From assembly GCF_016428855.1 (NCBI RefSeq), contig NZ_JAELTN010000013.1:1-64000 (forward strand): a stretch of DNA of 64,000 bases. The letters are read 5' to 3'. The position numbers and the translations under genes were made by a program. The DNA comes from Pedobacter sp. ASV28. Its GTDB lineage: Bacteria > Bacteroidota > Bacteroidia > Sphingobacteriales > Sphingobacteriaceae. This document shows positions 52,733-61,265 of the stretch, one piece after another. How positions within the stretch are numbered: position 1 is the stretch's first letter; each line of letters begins with the position of its first letter. Below the pieces are notes generated by a model, which made no database searches, was not told the DNA's origin, and saw only the letters and a program-made list of their open reading frames with translations.

Positions 52733-54346
52733 ATGACAAAAAAAAATACCCTACTAGCACTTATTAGTGCCTTCATCATGTGGTTGGCCTGGCCACCACA
52801 CAACTGGCTTGCCCCCTTACTTTTTATAGGATTAGTGCCATTATTCATAGCATTAAGGCAAATCATGGCTACACCAGATAAAAAAACTGGCAAAAAGGTA
52901 TTTCTTACAGCAGGCCTAACCTTTTTGGTATGGAACACGGCCTGCATCTATTGGGTATTTAATTCTATTAACGCCGTAAACACAGGCTTTGTAGGCACGA
53001 TCGTTTCTTTGCTGGTCTCTCTCATCCCTTACGGACTAGGTGCTTTATTAATGACTTTTGCCTTCTGGTTATATTATCGTTTAGGTAAGTACGTTTCTAA
53101 AACCATTGCCTATGCCGGATTGATTGCTTTTTACATCAGCATGGAATACCTGCACCAGAGTTGGGACCTTGCTTTTCCATGGATGACCTTGGGCAATGGT
53201 TTTTCTGGCATGCACCAAATTGTACAATGGTATGAATATACTGGCGTATATGGTGGCTCCTTATGGATTTTACTGAGTAATATCATAGCCTTTGAGGCCT
53301 ATCAGCGCATTCGCTATCATAAACAATACCGTTTAGTTGGTGCTTGGGTCCTACTTATTGTGCTCCCTTTGGGATTTTCCATCTATCGCTATACTACTTA
53401 CACGGAGAAAAATGTCCCCGTGAATGTGGTCACCGTACAGCCCAATATCGATCCCTACGAAAAATACGGATCAATTTCTGCCAATGAGCAATTGAATATT
53501 CTCAGCCATCTTTCCGACTCGATTGGCCAGGTCAATACCGAATATTTTATTTGGCCCGAAACAGCTATTCCCAACTATGCAGATGAAGACCGGATTCGCA
53601 GCAATGCGGATTATCTAGCTGCACAGCACTTTCTTAGCAAATACAAAAATGGCACCCTGATCACCGGCATAGAAAGTGTAAAGTTTTATCAGGATAAAAA
53701 GACCCTATCGGCCAAAGTGAATCCAAATGGAGGCTTCTATGACAATTATAATGCCGCCATGCAGGTCGAGAACTCGGCAAATGTGGCTTTCTATCATAAA
53801 TCCAAACTAGTTCCCGGTGTAGAAAAGTTACCATTCCCTACCCTGTTTTCATTTCTCGCGCCAGTTTTCGATAAATTAGGGGGCAGCGTCTCTGGCTGGG
53901 GCTGGCAAGACCAACCAGGTGTTTTTTATGCCTATAGCGGTATTGGGGTAGCGCCTGTCATTTGTTATGAATCCATCTGGGGCGATTGGGTGGCCGGATC
54001 GGTCAAGAACGGAGCACAGTTTATTGCCGTTATTACCAATGATGGTTGGTGGGGCAACACTTCAGGAAAAGATCAACACCTGCTTTATGCCAAATTACGA
54101 TCTATAGAAACCAGACGCTACGTAGTACGCGCTGCAAACACAGGCATTTCCGGCTTCATCAACCAAAGAGGTGATGTGGTCAAACAATCAAAATGGTGGG
54201 CCAGAACTGCCTTAAAAGCAGATATAAACCTAAACGATCATCTTACATTTTATGTAAAAAATGGAGATGTTATAGCCAAGGTGGCCGTTTTGCTTGCTTC
54301 CCTGTTGGCCTTGTTTATACTTTTCAAAAAATGGATAAAAAAATAA
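52733..54346 (+). CDS. lnt: Apolipoprotein N-acyltransferase
   Basis: From the ATG at 52733 the protein has 537 residues: about six N-terminal membrane helices (to about 220), then a periplasmic CN-hydrolase domain with the Glu of WPETAIPNY, Lys of HKSKLVPGVEKLPFP and Cys of VICYESIWGDWV, ending in a last helix. Lnt transfers the third acyl chain to the N-terminal Cys of lipoproteins, the final maturation step. The frame reads on upstream through a repeat element, which is not part of the gene. The second lspA follows after 12 bases, so two steps of lipoprotein maturation are encoded together. Confidence 0.93.
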   Translation: MTKKNTLLALISAFIMWLAWPPHNWLAPLLFIGLVPLFIALRQIMATPDKKTGKKVFLTAGLTFLVWNTACIYWVFNSINAVNTGFVGTIVSLLVSLIPYGLGALLMTFAFWLYYRLGKYVSKTIAYAGLIAFYISMEYLHQSWDLAFPWMTLGNGFSGMHQIVQWYEYTGVYGGSLWILLSNIIAFEAYQRIRYHKQYRLVGAWVLLIVLPLGFSIYRYTTYTEKNVPVNVVTVQPNIDPYEKYGSISANEQLNILSHLSDSIGQVNTEYFIWPETAIPNYADEDRIRSNADYLAAQHFLSKYKNGTLITGIESVKFYQDKKTLSAKVNPNGGFYDNYNAAMQVENSANVAFYHKSKLVPGVEKLPFPTLFSFLAPVFDKLGGSVSGWGWQDQPGVFYAYSGIGVAPVICYESIWGDWVAGSVKNGAQFIAVITNDGWWGNTSGKDQHLLYAKLRSIETRRYVVRAANTGISGFINQRGDVVKQSKWWARTALKADINLNDHLTFYVKNGDVIAKVAVLLASLLALFILFKKWIKK

Positions 54347-54358
54347 GTATTTGACGCT

Positions 54359-54871
54359 ATGATCAGAAAAAAAAATCACTCCATTAAATTTATATTGCTC
54401 ATGTTGATCGTAGCGATCAACTTAGGCTGCGATCAAGTATCTAAGGTAATTGCCCGCAAAAGTCTCGACTCTTACGAGCAGATTACCATTATCAAGGACA
54501 GGTTTATCTTAACCAAGGTAGAAAACACCGGAGCTTTTTTAAGCGCAGGCAGCAACTTGCCCGAATTTTTAAGAATCAGTTTATTAACCATTTTACCCAT
54601 TGCCGTGCTATTATATGGCATTTGGTTTCTCTACACTAACAGAAACCTTCCAAGACTCATGCAAGTTGGCATTTGCTTTCTCATTGGCGGTGGCATAGGC
54701 AACATCTACGATCGCATCATATACGGCTCTGTCACTGATTTTCTACACATGGATTTCGTTCTTTTCAGGACGGGTATTTTCAATCTTGCAGATGTCTCGA
54801 TCATGATTGGCATTTCCCTTTTATTGATCTATTCACTTAGCAAAAAAGCAATTGTTCCTTCAGGCCAGTAA
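54359..54871 (+). CDS. lspA: Lipoprotein signal peptidase paralogue (copy 2)
   Basis: The 170-residue protein has the LspA boxes GCDQVSKVIARK near residue 22, KVENTGAFLSAG, the catalytic Asp in GGGIGNIYDRIIYGSVTDFLHM near 120 and the second Asp in FNLADVSIMIG near 144. All functional residues are kept, so it is probably active. Its loop is shorter than in copy 1 at 43691. It directly follows lnt, which supports a role in lipoprotein processing; division of labour between the two copies is unknown. It could be specific for a subset of lipoproteins. Confidence 0.87.
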   Translation: MIRKKNHSIKFILLMLIVAINLGCDQVSKVIARKSLDSYEQITIIKDRFILTKVENTGAFLSAGSNLPEFLRISLLTILPIAVLLYGIWFLYTNRNLPRLMQVGICFLIGGGIGNIYDRIIYGSVTDFLHMDFVLFRTGIFNLADVSIMIGISLLLIYSLSKKAIVPSGQ

Positions 54872-55453
54872 TTAAGGTAGTTTTTTAAAGATATTGGCCA
54901 CCACCATTGGAATGTCGTTAATTGCTTTTTGGGCATCATTAACCTCTCCCTCTGCCCAACCTCTCCATATCAGCTTGGAACTTTTACGCTCTATGATATC
55001 GATCATGATACTCCCTTCCTTCACCTGCATTTTTCTGGCCCTGCTACCTACATAAACAGGGAAAGGATCAGCATAAGAATAATAGTAGATGGCCCTGCCA
55101 CGGTAATAGCTTACCCTTGGCAACAGCCTTGCTGGTGGGTTATAGTATACGGGTTCTTCATAAGTCTTGATTTCTTTATCTACCGTTACAGTATATTTAA
55201 CCAATAGGTCCGGGTTATTGTTATTTAGTTTCAATCCTCGTTTATCCAGCTCTGCCCCAGCCGCCTCAACAATCTTATCCGTAGCAATATCATTATTATA
55301 GACAGAAGTTGTCTTAGATTGCGATTCTGGTAACCAAGCATAAGTTTGGTAACGACTAGCATTAATTGGTTTGTTGCTTACGGCATAATAGTCGTAAGTT
55401 GAGCATGAAGTCAAACCAACTACCATGCCCAAAAAAAAGATCAAATTTCTCAT
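54872..55453 (-). CDS. DUF4136 lipoprotein
   Basis: From the ATG at 55453 the protein has about 193 residues with a lipoprotein signal ending LTSCS. The mature part matches DUF4136: YDYYAVSNKPINASRYQTYAWLP near the start, IVEAAGAELDKRGL, LLVKYTVTVDKEI and SIMIDIIERKSSKLIWRGWAEGEV. The family is widespread and uncharacterised. It converges with lspA copy 2 with no spacing between stop codons. The frame upstream of 55453 lacks a better start. Confidence 0.87.
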   Translation of the reverse strand: MRNLIFFLGMVVGLTSCSTYDYYAVSNKPINASRYQTYAWLPESQSKTTSVYNNDIATDKIVEAAGAELDKRGLKLNNNNPDLLVKYTVTVDKEIKTYEEPVYYNPPARLLPRVSYYRGRAIYYYSYADPFPVYVGSRARKMQVKEGSIMIDIIERKSSKLIWRGWAEGEVNDAQKAINDIPMVVANIFKKLP

Positions 55454-55657
55454 AATTATATGATTTACATATACCATATAACAATCTGTTTTTAATTAAG
55501 TTTAAGCTATTATTGGCCTTAATAAAAATAAACGGGCTATAAATTCAAACGGTAGCGGCATGGCCGCTAAGGCATTTGATGATCAAGTAAAACTTTTCCT
55601 AATAATCAGTTATGGTTTCACAATATTTTAAAAGAGATTATCATGCATAAGATCACC

Positions 55658-57298
55658 TTAATCCATATACTTGCCCACAATTGGCATACGACGGCCCATT
55701 CCAAAGGCTTTTGGCGACACCCTCAAAATAGGCGGCGTTTGATACCGTTTAAACTCTGCCAAATTTACCATGCGTAGAATTCTTTTTACTAAAGCTTCGT
55801 CGAAACCAAGGGAAATAATCTCTTTTGAACCTTTTTTAAGTTCGATATGCTGATATAAAATTTGGTCCAGTTCATCATATTCCGGCAAGGAATCAGAATC
55901 CTTCTGATCAGGCCTCAATTCTGCCGAAGGTGGCTTAATGATCGTATTTTCAGGAATGATTTCGCCATTTTGGTTAAGAAACCTGGCCAACTTAAATACC
56001 TGTGTTTTGTACACATCGCCAATCACACTGATGGCACCGCACATATCTCCATACAAAGTTCCGTAACCAACCGCACACTCACTTTTGTTCGATGTATTGA
56101 GCAGAATGTAACCAAACTTGTTTGACATCGCCATCACCACAACACCACGACAACGAGCCTGAATGTTTTCTTCTGCTAAATTAAAAGGCAAGCCATCGAA
56201 AGGTTTTGCCAACATGCTATCGAAAGCATCGGCCGCTGCTGCGATAGGGATAATTTCGTGCTTACAGCCAATATTATTTACCAAATCTAATGCATCTTGC
56301 ACTGAATGATCCGTTGAATACTTAGATGGCATGAGCACCGCCATTACATTTTCAGCACCCAAAGCCTTACAGGCCAAGGCGCACACTACGGCAGAATCTA
56401 TTCCGCCCGAAAGGCCCAGTACTGCTTTTTTAAAACCAGACTTTGCAAAGTAATCCTTAATGCCCAAGATCAATGCATCGTGTATTTGTTCAATATCGCT
56501 GGCACGCTCGGCTGTAGGATATTTATTTTTGACCTGCTGTACTTCTTCCAAATCGAATACCTGCAAATCCTGCTCAAAGTATTTCATCTCTGCTTTCAAG
56601 GTGCCCGTTTCATCAAAAACCAACGATCCCCCATCAAAAATAATTTCGGTTTGTGCTCCTACCTGATTGACATAAAAAAGTGGCAATTGGTATTTCTTTG
56701 CATTATCTGCAAGCACTTTGATGCGATCTTCATCGTGTCGGTAATCAAATGGCGATGCCGCTATATTGATCATCAGGTCGGGCTGTTGCTTAATCAGCTC
56801 ATCCATTGGACAGGAAACATACAATGGATTATCGTTAATGTTCCAAAGATCTTCACAAATGGTCAGGGCAATCTTTTTGCCCTTAAACACTACACAGTCA
56901 AATTGCGTATTGGGCTCAAAATAACGGTATTCGTCAAAAACATCATAAGTAGGCAACAACGCTTTTTTTACTATATTTTTAACACTGCCCTCGGCTATAA
57001 AATAAGCTGCATTAAATAGATCTTTACCTTCTAAAACAGGGTTTTTTATAGGCAGACCAACAATACAGGCAATGTCTTTACAATGACTTGCAATCTCTTG
57101 CGCCGCTTTTTCACAAAGTGATATAAAATCTTCAAACTCTAAAAAATCACGTGGTGGATAGCCACAAATAGCCAGTTCGGCAAAAACGACCAGATCTGCC
57201 CCTTTTGTTTTGGCCAATTCAATATGCTTGATGATTTCTTTGGTATTATTTTCAAAATTACCAATATGGTAGTTCAGTTGGGCAAGTGCAATCTTCAT
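55658..57298 (-). CDS. nadE: Glutamine-dependent NAD+ synthetase
   Basis: The 546-residue protein joins an N-terminal nitrilase-like glutaminase (Glu of VVFAELAICGYPPRD near 40, Lys region KKALLPTYDVFDEYRYFEP, Cys of TICEDLW near 150) to a C-terminal ATP-pyrophosphatase NAD synthetase (VLGLSGGIDSAVVCALACKALG near 295, NKSECAVGYGTLYGDMCG near 410). It amidates nicotinic acid adenine dinucleotide to NAD with ammonia from glutamine. A beta-barrel protein gene lies 15 bases upstream on the same strand. Confidence 0.95.
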   Translation of the reverse strand: MKIALAQLNYHIGNFENNTKEIIKHIELAKTKGADLVVFAELAICGYPPRDFLEFEDFISLCEKAAQEIASHCKDIACIVGLPIKNPVLEGKDLFNAAYFIAEGSVKNIVKKALLPTYDVFDEYRYFEPNTQFDCVVFKGKKIALTICEDLWNINDNPLYVSCPMDELIKQQPDLMINIAASPFDYRHDEDRIKVLADNAKKYQLPLFYVNQVGAQTEIIFDGGSLVFDETGTLKAEMKYFEQDLQVFDLEEVQQVKNKYPTAERASDIEQIHDALILGIKDYFAKSGFKKAVLGLSGGIDSAVVCALACKALGAENVMAVLMPSKYSTDHSVQDALDLVNNIGCKHEIIPIAAAADAFDSMLAKPFDGLPFNLAEENIQARCRGVVVMAMSNKFGYILLNTSNKSECAVGYGTLYGDMCGAISVIGDVYKTQVFKLARFLNQNGEIIPENTIIKPPSAELRPDQKDSDSLPEYDELDQILYQHIELKKGSKEIISLGFDEALVKRILRMVNLAEFKRYQTPPILRVSPKAFGMGRRMPIVGKYMD

Positions 57299-57313
57299 GA
57301 ACGATAACTTATT

Positions 57314-57967
57314 TTAAAAGAATACACCTATATTAAGTGCTACATAGTGGTTACGTATAGTGTTTCCTCCTTTGGCAATATTGGTGAGGCCATTATTATA
57401 GGTCAAACCGCCAACCAGGCTGGTCTTGCCATTCAGACGGTACTCTGCACCACCTCCAATGATCATCCCTGCCCTGTAGAATCTGGTCTGCTTATCTGCT
57501 TTGGCATCATCGGCCAAAATGGTTTTTCCAGTAGAAACATCTTGCTTCGCCCGAATGGCAAAATCATTAGTCAAGCCAAATTGGCCAAACCATTTAGTAC
57601 CGTTATTTTCTTCCGTCTTAAGTTTAATAGATAAAGGCACCTCTATATACTGCATCTTGTACTTTACATTATATTCGGTATTGGCTGCAGAAACACCATG
57701 ATAAGGTTGTAAATTTAGTACCGTTCCCTTCCCATTAATAGTTGTTACGGTCAAACCAGTGGCAAAACAGTAGTTTTCGGCAAACTCAAAATCGCCGATC
57801 AAACCATAGGTAAACCCTAGGCTTAGGCCATTATCCTTGCCATTTTCGACTTTTAAAAAGCCAAAATTCGGATGGGCAGTTAGCCCCAACCTAAATTTAA
57901 AATCCTTTTGGGCATATAGATTAAAACTTGATAATACGAATAGGAATGCGAATACTATTTTTCTCAT
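57314..57967 (-). CDS. Outer-membrane beta-barrel protein (PorT-like family)
   Basis: The 217-residue protein has a signal peptide (ending LYAQ) and strands typical of the small PorT or OmpA-type eight-stranded barrels (FRLGLTAHPNFGFLKV, SLGFTYGLIGDFEF, MQYIEVPLSIKLKTEENN, NHYVALNIGVFF), ending in a terminal Phe. PorT-like is a family name and does not prove a type IX secretion role; this protein may just be a structural barrel. It is followed by nadE with a 15-base gap. Confidence 0.82.
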   Translation of the reverse strand: MRKIVFAFLFVLSSFNLYAQKDFKFRLGLTAHPNFGFLKVENGKDNGLSLGFTYGLIGDFEFAENYCFATGLTVTTINGKGTVLNLQPYHGVSAANTEYNVKYKMQYIEVPLSIKLKTEENNGTKWFGQFGLTNDFAIRAKQDVSTGKTILADDAKADKQTRFYRAGMIIGGGAEYRLNGKTSLVGGLTYNNGLTNIAKGGNTIRNHYVALNIGVFF

Positions 57968-58084
57968 GTGTGAATAATTATTTTAAATGGAGGTAAAATC
58001 CAACCTGGTGTAGGCAAGTATCAAGATTTGTTCATCCCGCTTTGTGATTTTGCAAATCATGATGGTTTCCATCCTAGTTGTTTA

Positions 58085-58092
58085 TATATTTG
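58085..58092 (+). promoter_or_regulatory. Predicted -7 box of the gldB gene
   Basis: TATATTTG matches TAnnTTTG exactly and ends 6 bases before the ATG at 58099, implying a nearly leaderless message. No clear -33 TTTG lies at the usual distance. Confidence 0.4.
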
Positions 58093-58098
58093 TTTCTA

Positions 58099-59133
58099 AT
58101 GATGTACAAATTGAACTTTCGCCAAAGTTATCTATTTTTTCTGTGTACCCTTGCTTTTTTTTCATGTACACATAACGACAAACCAGACGTAAGTCATATA
58201 AATCTCGACCTTAAAATTGAACGTTTTGATCATGACTTATATAATGGCAAGAACAAAAATGTGGAGTTGACCGATAGCCTGTTGCACAAAAAGTACGGTG
58301 CCTTTTATGAAGATTTCATTTTCAAAATGGTGGGTAACGATAGTTATACCAGCAGGCAGGTATTGGAAGGGCTATATGCAGATAAAGCCTATAGCGACTT
58401 AAACCATGAGGTGGATAGTGTTTTCCCCAACCTTAAGCCCACAGAAGCTGCATTGACCCAGACCTTTAAATACATTAAGTATTATTACCCCAAAGCACCA
58501 ATTCCTCGCTTTATTGGATTTCTTTCCGGCTTTGCCTACCAAACCCCTATTGGCGACAACTATCTGGGCATTGGACTAGATATGTTCTTAGGAAAAGACA
58601 GCAAATTCTATGGCGCTTTAGTGCACAGCATACCATTATATGTTTCTAAAAGATTTACCCCTACTTATATTTTACCTAGGGCTACCGAATATTATGTAAG
58701 AGAGAACTTATTTAAGGATAAGGACGAAGACCGTACTTTTCTAGCAAAAATGATCTACAACGGCAAGATTTTATATTTTATGGATCAGGTATTGCCCGAA
58801 AACATGCCAGATAGTGTGAAAATTGGCTATACACAAAAACAACTGCAATGGTGCAAAACCTATGAAAGCGACATTTGGGGGTTTTATCTGGAAAGCAACC
58901 TCATTTATGAAACGGATTACGCCAAAATACAGGTCTACCTTAGCGATGGCCCATTTACCCCCGGACTGGGAGAAAAAAACACTTCTGCGCCAAAATTGGG
59001 GATTTGGACAGGTTGGCAGATTGTAAGAAAATATATGAAGGAAAATCCTGAAGTTACCTTACAGCAATTGATGGCTGATATGGATGCGCAAAAAATCCTG
59101 TCGAAATCAAAATACAAACCTAAAGCAGACTAA
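58099..59133 (+). CDS. gldB: Gliding motility lipoprotein GldB
   Basis: From the ATG at 58099 the protein has about 344 residues with a lipoprotein signal ending FFSCTH. It matches GldB: LKIERFDHDLYN near 45, LHKKYGAFYEDFI, GFLSGFAYQTPIGDNYLGIGLDMFLG near 155, PRATEYYVRENLF and GKILYFMDQVLPE. GldB is an inner-membrane lipoprotein of the gliding apparatus in Flavobacterium; homologues occur in many non-gliding Bacteroidota, so motility cannot be concluded. The longer frame starting with a TTG at 58078 is unlikely because that codon precedes the predicted -7 box. Confidence 0.87.
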   Translation: MMYKLNFRQSYLFFLCTLAFFSCTHNDKPDVSHINLDLKIERFDHDLYNGKNKNVELTDSLLHKKYGAFYEDFIFKMVGNDSYTSRQVLEGLYADKAYSDLNHEVDSVFPNLKPTEAALTQTFKYIKYYYPKAPIPRFIGFLSGFAYQTPIGDNYLGIGLDMFLGKDSKFYGALVHSIPLYVSKRFTPTYILPRATEYYVRENLFKDKDEDRTFLAKMIYNGKILYFMDQVLPENMPDSVKIGYTQKQLQWCKTYESDIWGFYLESNLIYETDYAKIQVYLSDGPFTPGLGEKNTSAPKLGIWTGWQIVRKYMKENPEVTLQQLMADMDAQKILSKSKYKPKAD

Positions 59134-59244
59134 ATCAGTTAAAATTAAAAAATCAGCGGTCGGGTGTCTGAAGTTAAAGGATCACGTAGTCTACTATTTC
59201 AGGTATCCAATTATTCAACAAAATTCAATCATTAATTAAAAATC

Positions 59245-60027
59245 ATGAAGGTTGGCATTGTTCTAAGCGGAGGCGGAGTAAGAGGAATAGCTCATTTGGG
59301 CGTATTAAAAGCCTTAAAAAAAACAGGGATCGAGTTTAGCCACATTACCGGTACCAGTGCGGGCTCCATTGCTGGCGCCTTCTATGCTGCTGGCGTTGAC
59401 CCTGAAGAAGCTTTCAACATCTTTATGAGAACAAAACTCATCAAGTTTTTAAGGCCTGCATTAGGTTCACTGGGCTTAATTAACATCGAAAGAACTGCCG
59501 ATATTTTTAGCAGCCACCTTCCCGATCGTATTGAGCAACTGGCTATGCCATTGACTATTTGTGCCACTAATTTTAGCGAAGGTACCGTAGCCTATTTTAA
59601 AAAAGGACCCCTAACCAAAACCATTCATGCCTCATGCTGCATCCCAGGCGTTTTTAAGCCCATCATGATCCATGACAAGATGTATGTAGACGGTGGCGTG
59701 CTCAACAACTTTCCCATAGAGCCTTTAATAGGGCATTGTGATTATATTATCGGTTCTACCTGTAACCACCTAAACCCCGTAGATAAAATTACCGGGATCA
59801 CAAAATTGATGCAGAGGGCTGGTATCATGTCCATCAACCACGACATGGAAAGAAAATCTAAATTCTGTAACCTCTTAATTGAGCCAAAAGGAATGGGCGA
59901 CATCAATACCTTTGACACTAAAAAAGCGGAAACTATTTATTGGCTGGCATATGAGGAAGCATTGAAAACCATTAAAAGCAACGAAAGTTTTCAGGATCTG
60001 ATGAAAAAACAGCATGAGGACCGCTAA
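59245..60027 (+). CDS. Patatin-like phospholipase family protein (RssA/NTE type)
   Basis: The 260-residue protein has the three signatures of patatin lipid acyl hydrolases: the oxyanion loop SGGGVRGIAHLG (residues 8-19), the nucleophile elbow GTSAG with Ser near 40 and the catalytic Asp in DGGVLNNFPIEPL near 150. It lacks a signal peptide and is of the short RssA/NTE type, probably acting on membrane phospholipid or lysophospholipid at the inner face. The decayed gene just downstream starts inside its last codons (60014), so the two were likely one transcript. Confidence 0.9.
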   Translation: MKVGIVLSGGGVRGIAHLGVLKALKKTGIEFSHITGTSAGSIAGAFYAAGVDPEEAFNIFMRTKLIKFLRPALGSLGLINIERTADIFSSHLPDRIEQLAMPLTICATNFSEGTVAYFKKGPLTKTIHASCCIPGVFKPIMIHDKMYVDGGVLNNFPIEPLIGHCDYIIGSTCNHLNPVDKITGITKLMQRAGIMSINHDMERKSKFCNLLIEPKGMGDINTFDTKKAETIYWLAYEEALKTIKSNESFQDLMKKQHEDR

Positions 60028-60472
60028 ACCGATTAAAACCATAATCGAAAAATGGCAATTAATTATTTGGATCCTTGCCTGCTTAACAGGATGTGGTTTA
60101 TTTACCATCTTTTTTTCATCTTTATCCGTTTAGTTTAGCTTGTTGGCTCTTTTTATATCAAAGCATAAATAAACGGGACCATAATGATGTAAAAGCCACA
60201 CAAGCCTTGGCTTATCAAAGCACAACAGAGAAGGACTTCATACGGTTGTTTAGCAATAAACCCATTTTTTACAAAGCTTTATTTAATGATGATAAAGCCT
60301 ATCAAACTGTAAGAAAAAGCCAGTACTCAGCGCAGAATATTATGGTTTAGCACCTCATTGGGAAAGTTCACGTGAATATAGAGACAACTTGGCCAACAAA
60401 ATATCTTACCTGTTGGGAGGTATATTATTAGGCAATCTCATTGAATGTACAATCATTGCCTATAATCGTTAA
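60014..60472 (+). pseudogene. Frameshifted gene for a small two-part membrane protein, unknown
   Basis: Three consecutive frames join into one 152-residue protein if two homopolymers are corrected. The first part (60014-60133) encodes a membrane helix (IIWILACLTGCGLFTIFF) and stops at TAG because of a seventh T in the run at 60109-60115; with six T's it continues as HLYPFSLACWLFLYQSINKRD and on to about 60320. The second correction, one more A in the run of five near 60317, gives VRKKPVLSAEYYGLAPHWESS and the end LLGNLIECTIIAYNR. I do not recognise the family. Either the gene is decaying or these are sequencing errors. It overlaps the end of the patatin gene. Confidence 0.7.
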
Positions 60473-60477
60473 ACGAT

Positions 60478-61188
60478 TTACCTTAAAGCAACCAGCCTCT
60501 CCCCTTCCAAAACCGGAATAGTTTTACACAGGTCCAATTTAAGGCAGAATTGAACATCTTCTTCAATATTTAGCTTGATCAGACGATGGCTGTGAGAAGA
60601 TTTTCTCAAATACTGCCTAAGGTCATCTTTAGCCAACCGATACATATCTACCGCAGCTACACAGGAATCATCTGCAAGTTTAAAATCACCTTGCAAATGA
60701 TGTACCACTGCCCCGGCAAATAAGGTATCTTCTAAATTAAAATTATCTTTCCAGCCTGCACAGAGCAAGAGCACATTTCTATTTTGGCTTTTTAGGTAAT
60801 CGCAAATGGCAGCAAGATTAAGAAAAGAACCAATAATAACCTGATGTGCCCGCTCCTGTGCCAAATGCATGGCCTTTGTACCATTGGTTGTCGTCAGCAC
60901 AATGGTCTTTCCATATACCTTATCTTTGGTATAAGAAAAAGGGGAATTGCCAAAATCATATCCTGTTACCACTTCGCCATTACGTTCTGCCGCCAGCAGA
61001 TAACCTTGGTCGGCGTAGGCCAAACAATCTTCCACCTCCATCACTGGAATAATGGCCTCTGCCCCATTATCAATACCATAGGTAATAGATGAGGTAGCTC
61101 TCAAGACATCAATAACGACCACAATACTATTTTCAATAGCATATAAGTCAAGCAAAGCAGGCGTTAGGCAAACTTCTATTTTTGGCAT
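60478..61188 (-). CDS. comB: 2-phosphosulfolactate phosphatase
   Basis: The 236-residue protein matches ComB: VVVIDVLRATSSITYGIDNGA near residue 24, LAAERNGEVVTGYDFGNSP near 68, VLTTTNGTKAMHLA near 105, GSFLNLAAICDYL and CAGWKDNFNLEDTLFAGAV. The archaeal enzyme makes sulfolactate in coenzyme M synthesis, using Mg2+; bacteria with no coenzyme M have it too, where sulfolactate may feed other sulfonates. No other genes of such a pathway lie in the window. The ATG is preceded by a repeat-rich spacer. Confidence 0.9.
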   Translation of the reverse strand: MPKIEVCLTPALLDLYAIENSIVVVIDVLRATSSITYGIDNGAEAIIPVMEVEDCLAYADQGYLLAAERNGEVVTGYDFGNSPFSYTKDKVYGKTIVLTTTNGTKAMHLAQERAHQVIIGSFLNLAAICDYLKSQNRNVLLLCAGWKDNFNLEDTLFAGAVVHHLQGDFKLADDSCVAAVDMYRLAKDDLRQYLRKSSHSHRLIKLNIEEDVQFCLKLDLCKTIPVLEGERLVALR

Positions 61189-61194
61189 CGGAAT

Positions 61195-61264
61195 GAGTTA
61201 TGGGTTATAAGATTGGGTTATGAGATATAAAGCTTAGCCCCTCACAACCCTTAACACGCACCCT
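61195..61264. repeat. GTTATGGGTTAT-type repeat between comB and gcvT
   Basis: gagttatgggttataagatt followed by gggttatgag and then cccctcacaacccttaacac fill the 77-base spacer as loosely complementary arms, related to the repeat at 51161-51235. Confidence 0.5.
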
Positions 61265-61265
61265 A

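Noticed and set aside
55555..55575. Short palindrome (agcggc-atg-gccgct) as terminator
   Set aside because: No T-run follows on either strand and it lies inside a 180-base spacer without other signals.
56480..57019. 179-residue plus-strand ORF within nadE
   Set aside because: It is the antisense shadow of a well-conserved gene; nadE motifs are on the other strand.
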